From: Ziziphus jujuba
Taxonomy: Eukaryota; Streptophyta; Magnoliopsida; Rosales; Rhamnaceae
Assembly: GCF_031755915.1 (NCBI RefSeq)
Contig: NC_083385.1
Coordinates: forward strand, 1,843,001 to 1,907,000
Direction: 5' to 3'
DNA: 64,000 nucleotides
This document shows positions 11,767 through 21,985 of this stretch, one piece after another (the first letter of the stretch is position 1; every line of letters starts with the position of its first letter). The notes under the pieces are model-generated. The model did no database searches, was not told the DNA's origin, and saw only the letters and a program-made list of their open reading frames with translations. The translations under genes were made by a program, and so were the position numbers.

Positions 11767-13055
11767 TAGATATGATAATTTGGATCATAATATGATAATA
11801 CGATTTGAAAACAATACAAAATAAATGGAATTTGAATTTATGATAAATGGATTCGAATCATAATTGGATCAATCTGTTTAACATGATTATTAATCGTGTC
11901 ATTTTCATATTAACCAATTTAACTCGAAATTGATCCATTATGACATATTTATTAAACTTGTCAATTTCAATCCGACACGATTATATACCTATTACAACCC
12001 ATTTAAATTTTAATTTTAAATTATAATTTTATTCATAATATAATATTTAATAACTAAAAAATATTATAAATTAAAAACTTTATAAAAATAATTTTCTATT
12101 ATTAATTTTTTAAAGACAAAAAAATAAATCTTTAACAAAACAAAAATAAAAACATAAAAAAATAGATTAATTTTCGGGTTAATAGGTTAATTTTCTGGTT
12201 AATATGTTAGTTTTCGGGTTAACAGATCAATTTCAGGTTAATAGGTCAACATGATTCGTTAAAGTAATAGTGTTAAACGGGTCATGTCGTGTTGACCTAT
12301 TTAGAAATAGGTTGGATTAGTGTTTTAGGTAGACCTGGCAATTCGTGTTCATGGGTCGTGTTTGTGTCAATCCGTTTAATAATTGTGTCAAAAATGTCTA
12401 ACCCGAACATGACCCATTTATTAATCGTGTCAGGTACCTAAAACACTAAGCCGACCTGTTTATAAATAGGTCAACACGACACGACCCATTTAATACGATT
12501 ATTTTAATGGGTCGTGTAGACCTATTAACCTATTGATCTGAAATTGACCCGTTAACCCAAAAATTAACCTATTAACCTAAAAATTAACCTATTTATTTTT
12601 GTTTTATTAAAAATTTATTTTTTTCTTTAAAAAATTAATAATAGAAAATTATTTTTATAAAGTTTTTAATTTATATTATGGATAAATTTATAATTTAAAT
12701 GGGTTGTAATAGGTATATAATCGTGTCGGTTGAAATTGACATGTTTAATAATGGGTCATAACGGGTCAATTTCGAGTTAAATGGGTCAACCCGAAAATGA
12801 CACGATTAATAATCTTGTTAAACGGGTTGACTCGATTATGACCCAAATCCATTTATGATAAACCCAAATCCATTTATGATTAAACCAAACCCATTTATTC
12901 CGTATTATTTTCGAGTCGTATCGTCGTGTCATGATCTAGATTGTCACCTCTAGTTTTAGGTATCTAACACGATTAATAAATAGGTAATGTTCAGATTAGA
13001 CATTTTTTATATAATTATTAAACGGATTGATACGAACACGACGAATTGCCAGGTA
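11767..13055 (-). mobile_element. MITE copy (outer), split by a second copy of the same family
   Basis: The two parts, 11767-12331 and 12952-13055, join into one non-autonomous element. Its minus-strand sequence starts tacctggcaattcgtcgtg and its other end is tagatatgataat. The internal sequence is full of GGGTCGTGTC/GGTTAATAGGTTAA-type motifs and has no coding capacity. It is interrupted at 12331/12952 by an inverted copy of the same family. Target-site duplications of this outer copy are not clear, so its exact ends are approximate. Confidence 0.75.
12332..12951 (+). mobile_element. MITE copy (inner), inserted in the outer copy in opposite orientation
   Basis: About 620 bp, starting gacctggcaattcgtg. 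Its end reads tagaggtgacaat on the opposite strand, giving short imperfect terminal inverted repeats. A direct repeat gttttaggta (up to 10 bp, overlapping the element ends by a base or two) lies at 12322-12331 and again around 12951-12960 in the outer copy, so this is a clean insertion. A duplication of 8-10 bp fits a hAT- or Mutator-type transposase acting in trans. Long stretches pair with the outer copy in antiparallel fashion; 12440-12950, for example, is the reverse complement of 11767-12330 with scattered mismatches. Confidence 0.75.
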
Positions 13056-14830
13056 TACTGTCCACCATCTGATTTTCCTTAAAAGATAAACTACTTTGCA
13101 CTGTATATGGTTCTTAACACATATTTTGATGATCAATTTCCCCAAAGGATCACGATCAAAATTGGGTCCTCACCATCTAGCTATACCTTAACTAGAAAAT
13201 AAATAATGAAATTCACTTACATCCCATTAATTCCAATATTAATTTCTACCAGTTTCATTTTCACGCGTTCCATGGTTCCATGTGTATCGTGTAATAAATG
13301 ATACGAGTATCAACCATTGCAAAAGTGACTTCTCTTATGTTTGAGTATAAAGTCCACAACACCTTTATTTAAATTTGCATACTAATTTATAAAACTTGTA
13401 AATTTTTTTCAAGATAACTTTTAACTCTGATTCTTCATAAAAGCTTATTAAAAAATTAATACTTATTAATTTCAATTAAAACTCTTTTAAAAATAAAAGA
13501 ATATTTCCAAAAAACGATAAAATATTTTCAAACTAGCTTTTGGACCTTAAGAACAAAGAATAGCTTTCCATAAAACATATCAAACAGAGTTATACTCTAG
13601 TTGGTTGGATTGGAATGGCTAAAGAGCAATGTGTGGTCAACTTATTTTATTTTTTTGATGAAGCGGTCAACTTATTTTATGGAGCATATATATAGATATA
13701 TAGCTAGGCTTCTCATAGATTGATCATATATGCCAACTTCTTGTAGCCTTGTGGTCAAGTTTTATAAAAGGTTCCTTTAAACTGGGTTTGAATATTGGCA
13801 CCAAAAAATAGATTTGATCATATATATATATATATATATATATATACCTAAGGAGAAGATCCGCAACCCTTTATTATTTTCAGGTTAATTTCCAAATGCA
13901 TAAAAAAGATTTTATATTAATCATTTGAAAGATATTTAATGCAATTACCAGACATATGCAGTATTAATACTCGTGTCAGAAGTTTATAGTACTTCACAGA
14001 CCGATGGACAGAGAGGGTTGATTGCATGCACACCAATTAATATATTTCTATTATTTATTATTAGTAGTAAATTATTTAATTTGGTCTCCACAAAAAAAAA
14101 AAAAAAAAGAAAAAAAAAGGTCAATATATATGAAATAAATAAAATATTTTTTATTATTATCTTTTTTGGTAATAGATATAAAGAGAATAGTTACCTTTTA
14201 ACCAAGGGGGCCCTTTTCCATGGGTTATTCTTAAAACATAGTAGCCAAAAGCACTTTACGTGCTTAGATAGGCTTCTCCACGAAAATAGTATGCAGTTCT
14301 CAGAAAACTTTTGTAGCAATGCATGTGAAATACACCCTAGCATGGGCTCCACTCCCATAGCCCAACCCCCACCATAGCAATTGCAATCTAAAAACGAGGG
14401 ACATATATGATTTAATATTTATAGATTGCATAAATTATAAATAGTAGGTCCTGACAATAATACACGACCATACCATACGTGGCTACAGTTAAATAAAGTA
14501 CTTTTGCACCCACTTTTTGTGATTATAGATTCCTCCAACTTAAAGTAATCTCTCAGGGAAATCCCAAAATTAATTAATATTGGGCCAGGTAAAAAAGAGG
14601 ATACTGTTATTGATCAGTTTGCAATGGATAGCAGAGACAGCAATCCCATCTGTAACCTTTGAATAAAACATGATTAAGAAAGGCGTCCTATTACTATCTC
14701 AATGATAAATTTGTAATATATTGATAGGATTCCAAATGGGTTTCTATTTTCCACAAATGAAAGGTTTTGAAATCTTCTCTCAAACACTGTAGTTTTTAGC
14801 TGCTGCGACACGGAATGAACCATATATATC

Positions 14831-14861
<31 letters not shown>

Positions 14862-15072
14862 GCATGTGAAGCAGCACTGGAAAGTGGAAACTGAGAATTT
14901 GAAGTGAGAAGATGTGGGTCTCACCATCTTTCCAAGAAAATATGAGTTTCCGGGATACAATTAATAATATGTGCGTGGGCGAGTTGGGTCTGAGGCTAAG
15001 CGCGCTCAATCGAAGTCATACGGTGGCCATTGGACCCATTGGACTGTCGGTTGCAGGAGGATGGGTTGGCAG
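13056..15072. other. Intergenic: AT-rich, one SINE-like insertion
   Basis: It contains the SINE-like insertion at 13732-13809, (AT)n tracts near 13822-13846 and 14838-14861, and a poly(A) run near 14092-14120. No gene can be supported. A short open frame at 14912-15097 runs into the retrotransposon LTR and has no recognisable similarity. Confidence 0.55.
13732..13809 (+). mobile_element. Short tRNA-like SINE (truncated or minimal), about 78 bp
   Basis: It contains an A-box-like TAGCCTTGTGGTCAAG followed by a B-box-like GGGTTTGAATATTGGC, then CACCAAAAAATA. Near-identical flanks agattgatcatatat (13717-13731) and agatttgatcatatat (13810-13825) look like a 15-bp target-site duplication with one inserted base. 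The body is little longer than a tRNA head, so this is a very short SINE or a retroposed tRNA-like fragment. The AT-rich flank makes the duplication less certain. Confidence 0.5.
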
Positions 15073-15453
15073 TATCTTTTACAAGTGGTGCAAGTGATTT
15101 AACTAAATCCTGCAAACGGTAATGACAGCTCATAATCTTGCTGTTAGAAGTTGTCAGCTAATAGTTTTGCCAGCTCATCAATCCGTGTATCTCAATTTCC
15201 AGCCAATGATATTACAGTAACTTGTTTTTTATATTAGTTAGATTACATATATATAAAAATACTATTGTATTAGATATCCTTCTTGTAATCTTCACTTCTT
15301 ACGAAATGAAATACTCTCGAGCCTTTGTTTTTCTTTTTGATTTTTCTTGTTAATCAAACAGTTTCTTAAACTTTCTTGCTAACCAAGCAAACTCTTAGAG
15401 TTACACAATTTAGTACTGTTATCACATAAAATACATTTCTTAGATTTCTATCT
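15073..15453 (+). repeat. 5' LTR of the copia element, missing its first 54 bp
   Basis: Similarity to the 3' LTR starts abruptly at tatcttttac (15073, matching 21201) and runs to 15453. Scattered substitutions and small indels separate the two LTRs, so the insertion is not recent. The left flank is unrelated to the start of the 3' LTR. Confidence 0.9.
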
Positions 15454-15465
15454 TGGTATCAGAGC
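15454..15465 (+). promoter_or_regulatory. Primer-binding site (tRNA-Met type)
   Basis: TGGTATCAGAGC directly after the 5' LTR is the standard plant copia primer-binding site, complementary to the 3' end of initiator tRNA-Met. Confidence 0.92.
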
Positions 15466-15473
15466 TACGATCT

Positions 15474-16745
15474 ATGGCAGAGCACAATTCAGTTCTCATG
15501 GTGTCTCCTTTTCCCAGTAATCAGATCAAACTGGATGACAGCAATTACTTCGTATGGAAATTGCAAGTCTTGCCAGTTATCAAAGGACATAAATTCATCA
15601 AGTTCCTGGAATTTTCTTCCTTTGAAGACTCAATTAGGAAAGAAAGACGAGGTATTAAATCAGAAGCAAATGTTGAAAATTCAAACTCAAATCTTAGGGA
15701 TTTCATGCAAGCTAGAGAGAATTGGTATATTCAAGATCAATTCCTAGTCGGATGGCTTAAAGGAACAATTTCTCCTGAGATTTCTGGTCATTTTATTGAT
15801 AAAGATTCTGCCTATAAGCTTTGGAATGCAATTGAGAACAGGTATGCAGCTAAATCACAGAGTCGTATTCTACATTATAGAAAATTACTGCAGAATACCA
15901 AGAAAGGAAATCTGTCAATTGATGCTTTGGTGTTGAAAATGAAAGATCTAATGAACAACCTGATTGCTGCTGGAGATAATGCCTCTAAAACTGATCTAGT
16001 AACATATATTCTTGGAGCTTTAGGCACTGATTATGAACCTATATAGACAATACTTGGAATTAGGCCAGAGCAATACACAGTTGAAGAGGTACAGAGTCAT
16101 CTACTTGCTTTTGAATCCAAACTTGAACAAATACACTCAACAGCCTCATTTAATCTAGGTGATATGTCTGTAAATTACATACATGCTAAACTTTATGTTA
16201 ATATTGGTCATACTGTTGATACTGTGATGCATAATAATGTTGGTTTTGAAAATGAGGCATTGGCTTCTTATGGTGGAAATTTAATGCCATTTTCTTATAA
16301 TAATATTGCTGCAAATGTGTCCTCAATTGGTGAAAAACTTGAGAAAGTTGAAATTGGGAGAAATTTAACTGGTGATAAGAATTATGAAGGGTACAAAGGT
16401 TATGGAAGAGGTGGAAATTTTAGAAATGAAGGATATAGCAACTCTGGAAGAGGCAGAAACTTCAGAAATGCCAACATGGTTGATCAAGGCAAGCCTGTTT
16501 TTAACAGAAACACTGGTTATACACACAATTTTAGACCTCAGATCTTTTGAGGAAGAGGACAAGGAGGAAGAAATAGATCTCAGTATCAAATTTGTGGAAT
16601 GTTGGGTCATATAGCAACAACTTGCTACTATAACACAGGAAATTCCTTTGGAAGACTAGTGACTCCATTTTTTGGTCATCAACATCAAACTCAGTCATCT
16701 GTTGCAAATGTGACTTACTTTCCAGCAACCCTTGGTTTTCCATAA
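15474..16745 (+). pseudogene. copia gag region with zinc knuckle, broken
   Basis: It starts at the ATG at 15474 (MAEHNSVLM) and follows the retrotransposon gag fold: the LDDSNYFVWK motif, then the WNAIENRYA and LVTYILGALG segments. A TAG at 16044 and a TGA at 16548 interrupt it. The CX2CX4HX4C zinc knuckle at 16584-16625 has its first Cys replaced by Tyr (YQICGMLGHIATTC). A further TAA stops the frame at 16743. A Gly/Asn/Arg-rich linker precedes the knuckle. Confidence 0.88.
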
Positions 16746-16799
16746 GTTAACACCTCAGCTTCATTATTTGGAATCCCACATTTTGCTTCAAGTCAGTTT

Positions 16800-17708
16800 T
16801 TGTATAACTCATCTCCTGGTGTATCTGCCTTTGCTCCTGGAAGTGCATCTACTAATAATCTCATAGCCTCACCTCATTTTCAACAATTTTATCAACCTGG
16901 ACAAAGCTTAAATGCTAATTCTACTCTACCAGTGAATCAGTTCCCTGAACATCAAGCTCCAGTTGCTGGTATGCCATCCTTACCTCATAATTCTATTGCT
17001 GCAAATGTGACTGCTCCTATAATTATTGGAGATCCAAACTGGTATCTCGACAGTGGAGCTACAAACCATGTGGTCAATGATGGCTACAGCTTGATGCAAT
17101 ACATAGACTATAATGGTAAGAGTCAGTTACTTGTTGGAAATGGTCAAGGGTTAATGATTGTTGGTATTGGATATACTGCAATATCTTGCTATACTTCTTC
17201 TTAATTGATACTAAAGGATGTTTTGGTAGTTCCTCATATTTCTAAGAAATTGGTTAGTGTTTCAAGATTAACTCAGGATAATTCAGTTGTCATTGAGTTT
17301 TATTCTAACTACTGCCTCATTAAGGATAAACAGCTGGGAGTAGTTTTACTGAGAGGAACACTTGAAGATGGACTTTACAAGCTGGATATACTACAGCAGA
17401 TGCAAGGAATTACAATAGTTGAAGGTGACATCTCACAATTTCACCCAAATATATCAACCATTGCTGAAAGTGGAGCTATAACAAGTGAAGCTAGTTCATT
17501 GGAATCTTCTCACAAGCCTGCTTTTGTTAATAATGTACCACAGCAATTTTATAATGCTTTTGTACTATCTGGTGTTGTCTCTGATGTAAATCCTGCAGTC
17601 TCGACTGGTTTAGCATCTGTCAATACTGAAACTTCTAATATTTCAGATAGTGTGAATACTGAAGATGATCTTGTTGTTAGTATCACAAAGTTTTCTTCTT
17701 CTAAGTAG
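16800..17708 (+). pseudogene. copia aspartic protease and start of the integrase region, broken
   Basis: Same frame as gag. The protease active-site motif is WYLDSGATNHV, with Asp at 17049. Next comes the VLVVPHISKKLVSVSRL segment that normally follows the protease core, then LEDGLYKLD. Stops at 17202 and 17706 break it. The Ser/Thr-rich linker after the core is typical of copia. Confidence 0.85.
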
Positions 17709-17732
17709 AACATAGGAACTTATGTAAACTTG

Positions 17733-18460
17733 TTACATCAAAGACTCGGACATGTATATTTTCCTATTTTACATAAGGTCTTGCAATTATGTAAACAGTC
17801 TCAAAACGTTAATAAAGATAGTCTCTTGTTTTGTGAAGCCTGCAAATTTGGCAAACAACATTTACAAAGTTTTCCTGTTTCAGTCAACAAAACAAGATAG
17901 CCTCTTGAATTGATTCATTCAGGTCTTTGGGGACCAACTCCAACTCTGTCAAAGGAAGGGTATTGTTACTATATTCATTTTGTTGATGATTTCACTTAAT
18001 TCACTTGGATTTATCCATTGAAGACTAAAAGTGAAGCTTTTACTGTTTTTATCAATTTTCATAAAATGATTTAAAGGAGTACAGGTTCTCTACTTAAATG
18101 TCTGTAAACAGACTAGGGAGATGAATACAGAAGTTTCTTCCTTACTTGAAGCAACATGGAATTAGTATAAGGCACTCTTGTCCTTTTATGCATGCTCAAA
18201 ATGGAAGAGCAGAAAGGAAGCATCGTCACATTGTTGAAGTTGGGCTATGTTTGATTGCTCAAGCACACATGTCAGTACAATTTTGGTGGGAAGCCTTTAA
18301 GATAGTAGTATTTCTCATCAACCATTTGCCAACAGCAGTACTCAACTTCAATAGTCCTTTCCAAAGATTATATGGTAAAGTTCCAGATTACACTTTTCTC
18401 AAGGTGTTTGGTTGTGCTTGTTACCCTTATCTTAGACCATACTTCTCTCAAAAATTCTAA
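17733..18460 (+). pseudogene. copia integrase, broken and catalytically damaged
   Basis: The HHCC zinc domain is recognisable (HQRLGH and CEAC at 17832-17843). The core shows HSGLWGP where the family has HSDLWGP, so the first residue of the DDE triad is Gly. The second Asp is present in FVDDF, and the Glu is present in AERKHRHIVE. Stops interrupt the core at about 17898 and 17997, and a frameshift between about 18075 and 18145 separates the last part. The GCACYPYLRPY segment marks its C-terminal side. Confidence 0.87.
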
Positions 18461-18888
18461 TTTCACACAACCAAATGTGTGTTTATTGGATATAGTCTAT
18501 AACATAAAGGGTATAAATGTTTATATTCAAAAAGAAGAGTGTATATTGCCAAAAGTGTTGAATTCAATGAAAAAGAGTTTCCTTTTGCTCATGGTTTTTC
18601 TTCATTGACTTAGAATGGTGTTTCGTCTACAATTACTACTGCTCAAAATCCAAAGTGGTCTACTGCACTTTTTTATGTTGTTCTTGATAAACCAGCACAA
18701 AATGAAAACAATGGTATTGCAGTTGATAATACTCAATCTGCTCAAGAATCTACTGAAGAAGTTTCTACAGAACCTGTCTCACACACTCCCTGTATGGACA
18801 CTGTAGTAGAACTATCTACAGATCCTGATATCATCTCTCATAAAACAGATACAGCAGCCTTGGCTGATCTAAATGATAACAGGTCAGC

Positions 18889-19059
18889 TGTAACAGCCCA
18901 GACCACCCGCATCAGGATATTGTCCTCTTTGACCCAGGGTTCACACCCTCTCTCCCCCCTGGCCTCAAGGTTTTGTCAAAACGCGTCCTGAAGGGAGAGT
19001 TATCCACAGCCTTATAAAGACCGCTTCGTGCCCCTCTCCAACCGATGTGGGATGTTACA
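18889..19059 (-). repeat. TRIM LTR, left copy
   Basis: 171-bp direct repeat, nearly identical to 19126-19296. On the minus strand a CTTTATAAGGC motif may be the TATA element of the LTR promoter. Confidence 0.9.
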
Positions 19060-19125
19060 ATCCTCCCCCTTTGGGGCCCAGCGTCCTCGCTGGCACACCG
19101 ATCCGGATACTGGCTCTGATACCAC

Positions 19126-19296
19126 TGTAACAGCCCAGACCACCCGCATCAGGATATTGTCCTCTTTGGCCCAGGGTTCACACCCTCTCTCCCCCCTGGC
19201 CTCAAGGTTTTGTCAAAACGCGTCCTGAAGGGAGAGGTATCCACAGCCTTATAAAGACCGCTTCGTGCCCCTCTCCAACCGATGTGGGATGTTACA
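19126..19296 (-). repeat. TRIM LTR, right copy
   Basis: Second 171-bp LTR. Differences seen against the left copy are ctctttggccc versus ctctttgaccc, and gaggtatcc versus gagttatcc. Confidence 0.9.
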
Positions 19297-19559
19297 CAGC
19301 AATACCTACTTCTGCAATGAACAACTTACAAAACTCATATATTACTATATCTGCACCTACACTACATTCAAACTTGTCTGTTGCTGCACAAAATACACAT
19401 CCTATGTAGACACGATCCAAGAGTGGTATTGGTAAAACCAAAATTTTTTTCACTTAATGTCATGATGTTTCAAAAAGGTCAGATACATAGAATTGTTCTA
19501 CACAGGAATTACCACAGTCAGTTAAACAAGCTTTAAGAATTCTTAAATGGAAAGCAACT

Positions 19560-20249
19560 ATGGATAGTGAGTATGAAGCACTGCAAAAGAATAATACTTG
19601 GAGTCTGGTACATGCAACACCTGAAATGAACATTGTTGGAAACAAATGGGTTTTTAGAGTAAAGTATAATGCAGATGGGTCTATACAAAGGCACAAGACC
19701 AGACTTGTTGCAAAAGGTTTTCACCAACAACCTGGTTTCGATTTCTTTGAGACATTTAGTTTCGTGGTAAAACCTATAACTATTCGGGTAATTCTCACTT
19801 TAGCTTTGGCTTATCACTGGCCAGTTAAGCAAATTGACTTCAACAATGCATTTTTAAATGGAGATTTTCTTGAAAATGTATATATGAGTCAATTTGAAGG
19901 TTATATTAATCCTCCGCTTCCTACACATGTGTGCAAGTTGAACAAAGCCCTTTATGGATTGAAACAGGCTCCTAGAGCTTGGTTTGATAAACTAAAAACT
20001 GCCTTACTACAGAGAGGTTTCACTGTTTCAGTTGCTGACTCATCCCTTTTCATTTTAAAGAATTCAAGTGTACATATTATGTTGCTGGTTTATGTTGATG
20101 ATATAATTATCACAGGATCAAGTGCAAAATATATAACTGAGCTTGTTTGTAGTTTGAATAAGGATTTCTCTCTGAAAGATCTTAGGGACTTGCACTACTT
20201 CTTAGGCATAGAAGTTAAAAGATTAGCCATTGGAATGTATCTTTCATAA
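19560..20249 (+). pseudogene. copia reverse transcriptase domain (longest intact stretch)
   Basis: 229 codons remain open. The order of copia RT motifs is kept: NKWVFRVKYNADG, ARLVAKGF-type (TRLVAKGFHQQ), IDFNNAFLNGD with the first catalytic Asp, LYGLKQAPRAWF, and YVDDIIITG with the catalytic Asp pair at 20097-20102. A TAA at 20247 ends the frame, after which related sequence continues with more stops. The domain alone is not expected to be functional, because its parent polyprotein is broken upstream. Confidence 0.93.
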
Positions 20250-20329
20250 ACAAAATACATCAAGGATTTGTTGAGTAAGACTCAAATGTAAGCTGCCAAA
20301 AGCTACTCGACACCCATGAACACAGGTAA

Positions 20330-21058
20330 ACAACTTTCTTGTTATGAAGGTGATTTGCTGGTTAATCCTAAAGGTTATAGAAGTATAGTGGGAGCTTTAC
20401 AATATCTGACCATAACTTGACCTGAAATCTCATTTTCTGTGAACAAATTGTGTCAGTTTGTTCACTCTCCAAAAACTACTCATTAGGAAGCATGCAAAAG
20501 ATTATTAAGATACTTAAATGGAACAATTCATTGTGGTCTTCATTTTAGTGTATCAAATCCTCAAAGGCTTGTTTTTCATGGTTTCACTGACAGTGACTGG
20601 GTAATTTGTCCAGATGATAGAAGGTCATGTAGTGGTTATTGTATTTTTCTTGGACCAAACTTAGTTTCTTGGAGCTCAAAGAAACAGTCTGTTATTGCTC
20701 GATCAAGTACAGAGGTAGAATATCGTGCATTGGCCAACATTTCTACTGAGCTTAGTTGGTTCTCTGAGTTGTCTAAAAACTGCAGTTAAGCTTACAGACA
20801 CCTATTGTGTGGACTGATAACTTGGGAGCTATAGCTTTGGCTTACAATCCTGTCTACCATTTTCGTACAAAGCACATTGAGATTGATGTGCATTATGTTC
20901 GAGAAAGAGGGTTAAAGCAGCAACTTGAAATCAAATATGTTCCTACTGCAGAACAATTAGTAGATATTTTTACTAAGCCTTTAGGCACATCACGTTTTCA
21001 ATTTCTCAGGTCAAAATTACAAGTAGCTAACATTCAAGATGTTTCAGCAGAATTTTAA
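20330..21058 (+). pseudogene. copia RNase H region, broken
   Basis: Recognisable RNase H segments are TDSDW (about 20588), WSSKKQSVIARSSTEVEYRAL and the C-terminal WTDNLGAIALAYNP ... DIFTKPLGTSRF. Stops at about 20418 and 20487 and a frameshift near 20760-20800 disrupt it. The frame ends at 21056-21058, about 90 bp before the 3' LTR. Confidence 0.88.
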
Positions 21059-21126
21059 GCTTTCAGTATCAAACAAAGGTCAGCTGTTAGTTTAAGTTCA
21101 TTACAACAGACCTTTGTTTGCCGCCC

Positions 21127-21146
21127 GGGGGGGGGGGGGGGGGGGG
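21127..21146 (+). repeat. 20-base G run at the polypurine-tract position
   Basis: An uninterrupted run of 20 G directly abuts the 3' LTR, where the plus-strand primer (polypurine tract) should be. Plant copia tracts are usually short A/G mixes, so this one has probably expanded by slippage or is a base-call artefact. Confidence 0.85.
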
Positions 21147-21583
21147 TGTTAGAGCAACTTCTAACAACCTCTAGAAGCTTGTTTCTCAGCTCAGCACAAC
21201 TATCTTTTACAAGTGGTGCAAGTGGTTTAACTAAATCCTGCAAACGGTTATGACAGCTCATAATCTTACTATTAGAAGTTGTTAGCTAGCAGTTTTGCCA
21301 GCTTATCAATCCGTGTATCTCAATTTCTAGCCAATGATATTAGAGTGACTTGTTTTCTATATTAGTTAGATTACATATATATATATAAATACTGTTGTAT
21401 TGGATATCCTTATTGTAATCTTCACTTCTTATGAAACGAAATACTCTCGAGCTTTTGTTTTCCTTTATGATTTTTCTTGTTAACCAAATAGTTTCTTAAA
21501 CTTTCTTGCTAACCAAGCAAACTCTTAGAGTTACACAATTTAGTACTGTTATCACATAAAATACATTTCTCAGATTTCTATCT
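21147..21583 (+). repeat. 3' LTR of the copia element
   Basis: 437 bp starting TGTTAGAGCAAC. The last 383 bp match the 5' LTR. It ends at TTTCTATCT, the same sequence that precedes the primer-binding site at the 5' end. It contains a TATATATA tract near 21373 that may be the LTR promoter. Confidence 0.9.
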
Positions 21584-21985
21584 CTTTGTAGTTTTCCACT
21601 CTGCTTTGAATTTTTTTCAACAAGATGTCTACTGCTGGAGGAGAGAAGAGATACATATCAAAAACAAAACAATGCGCCCAATTAATATTCGTACACGATC
21701 TAAGGAACCCAAAGTGGTCATCTTGATGATCAAGTAGGAAATGTTGGAAATTTTGTTGAATTCACTCTCAACGACTTTAATTGGTCAATGAGGAAAATGA
21801 TAGGCCCCTCATGCCCCAGCCAATTTGTTTTTGAGTATCATACGTTTATATAATATATTATATTCATGCACAGTAAGCTAGAACGTTCATTGCACAATCA
21901 ATACATAAACATAAATATAGATGTATATGTATATATATGTGAACGCCAAACCAATAAGCGTGGGGTTGAAACAGTAAACTAGTGA

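Larger units (their letters stand above)
18889..19296 (-). mobile_element. TRIM (terminal-repeat retrotransposon in miniature), 408 bp
   Basis: Two 171-bp LTRs (18889-19059 and 19126-19296) bracket a 66-bp internal region with no coding capacity. The LTRs run TGTAACAGCC to GGATGTTACA on the plus strand. Reading on the minus strand, the internal region starts close to the LTR with TGGTATCAGAGCCA, a tRNA-Met primer-binding site, which gives the orientation. The LTRs differ at two positions by eye, so this insertion is much younger than its copia host. A CAGC direct repeat at both junctions is a likely short target-site duplication. It resembles a widespread plant TRIM type with the CTCTCCAACCGATGTGGGAT motif. 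It needs outside reverse transcriptase to move. Confidence 0.9.
15073..21583 (+). mobile_element. Ty1/copia LTR retrotransposon, degenerate
   Basis: About 6.5 kb with two LTRs, a primer-binding site complementary to initiator tRNA-Met and the copia domain order gag - protease - integrase - reverse transcriptase - RNase H. The frame is broken by several in-frame stops (for example 16044, 16548, 17202, 17706 and 20247) and at least two frameshifts (about 18075-18145 and 20760-20800). It cannot encode its own proteins. A TRIM element sits between the integrase and reverse transcriptase regions. The 5' LTR lacks its first 54 bp, and no matching target-site duplication is seen. Confidence 0.95.

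Noticed and set aside
14912..15097. 61-codon open frame next to the 5' LTR
   Set aside because: No recognisable similarity; it runs into the retrotransposon LTR and is most likely chance.
18889..19296. Cassandra-type element with a 5S rRNA-like LTR
   Set aside because: The LTRs lack the conserved 5S internal promoter sequence, so a generic TRIM is the safer call.
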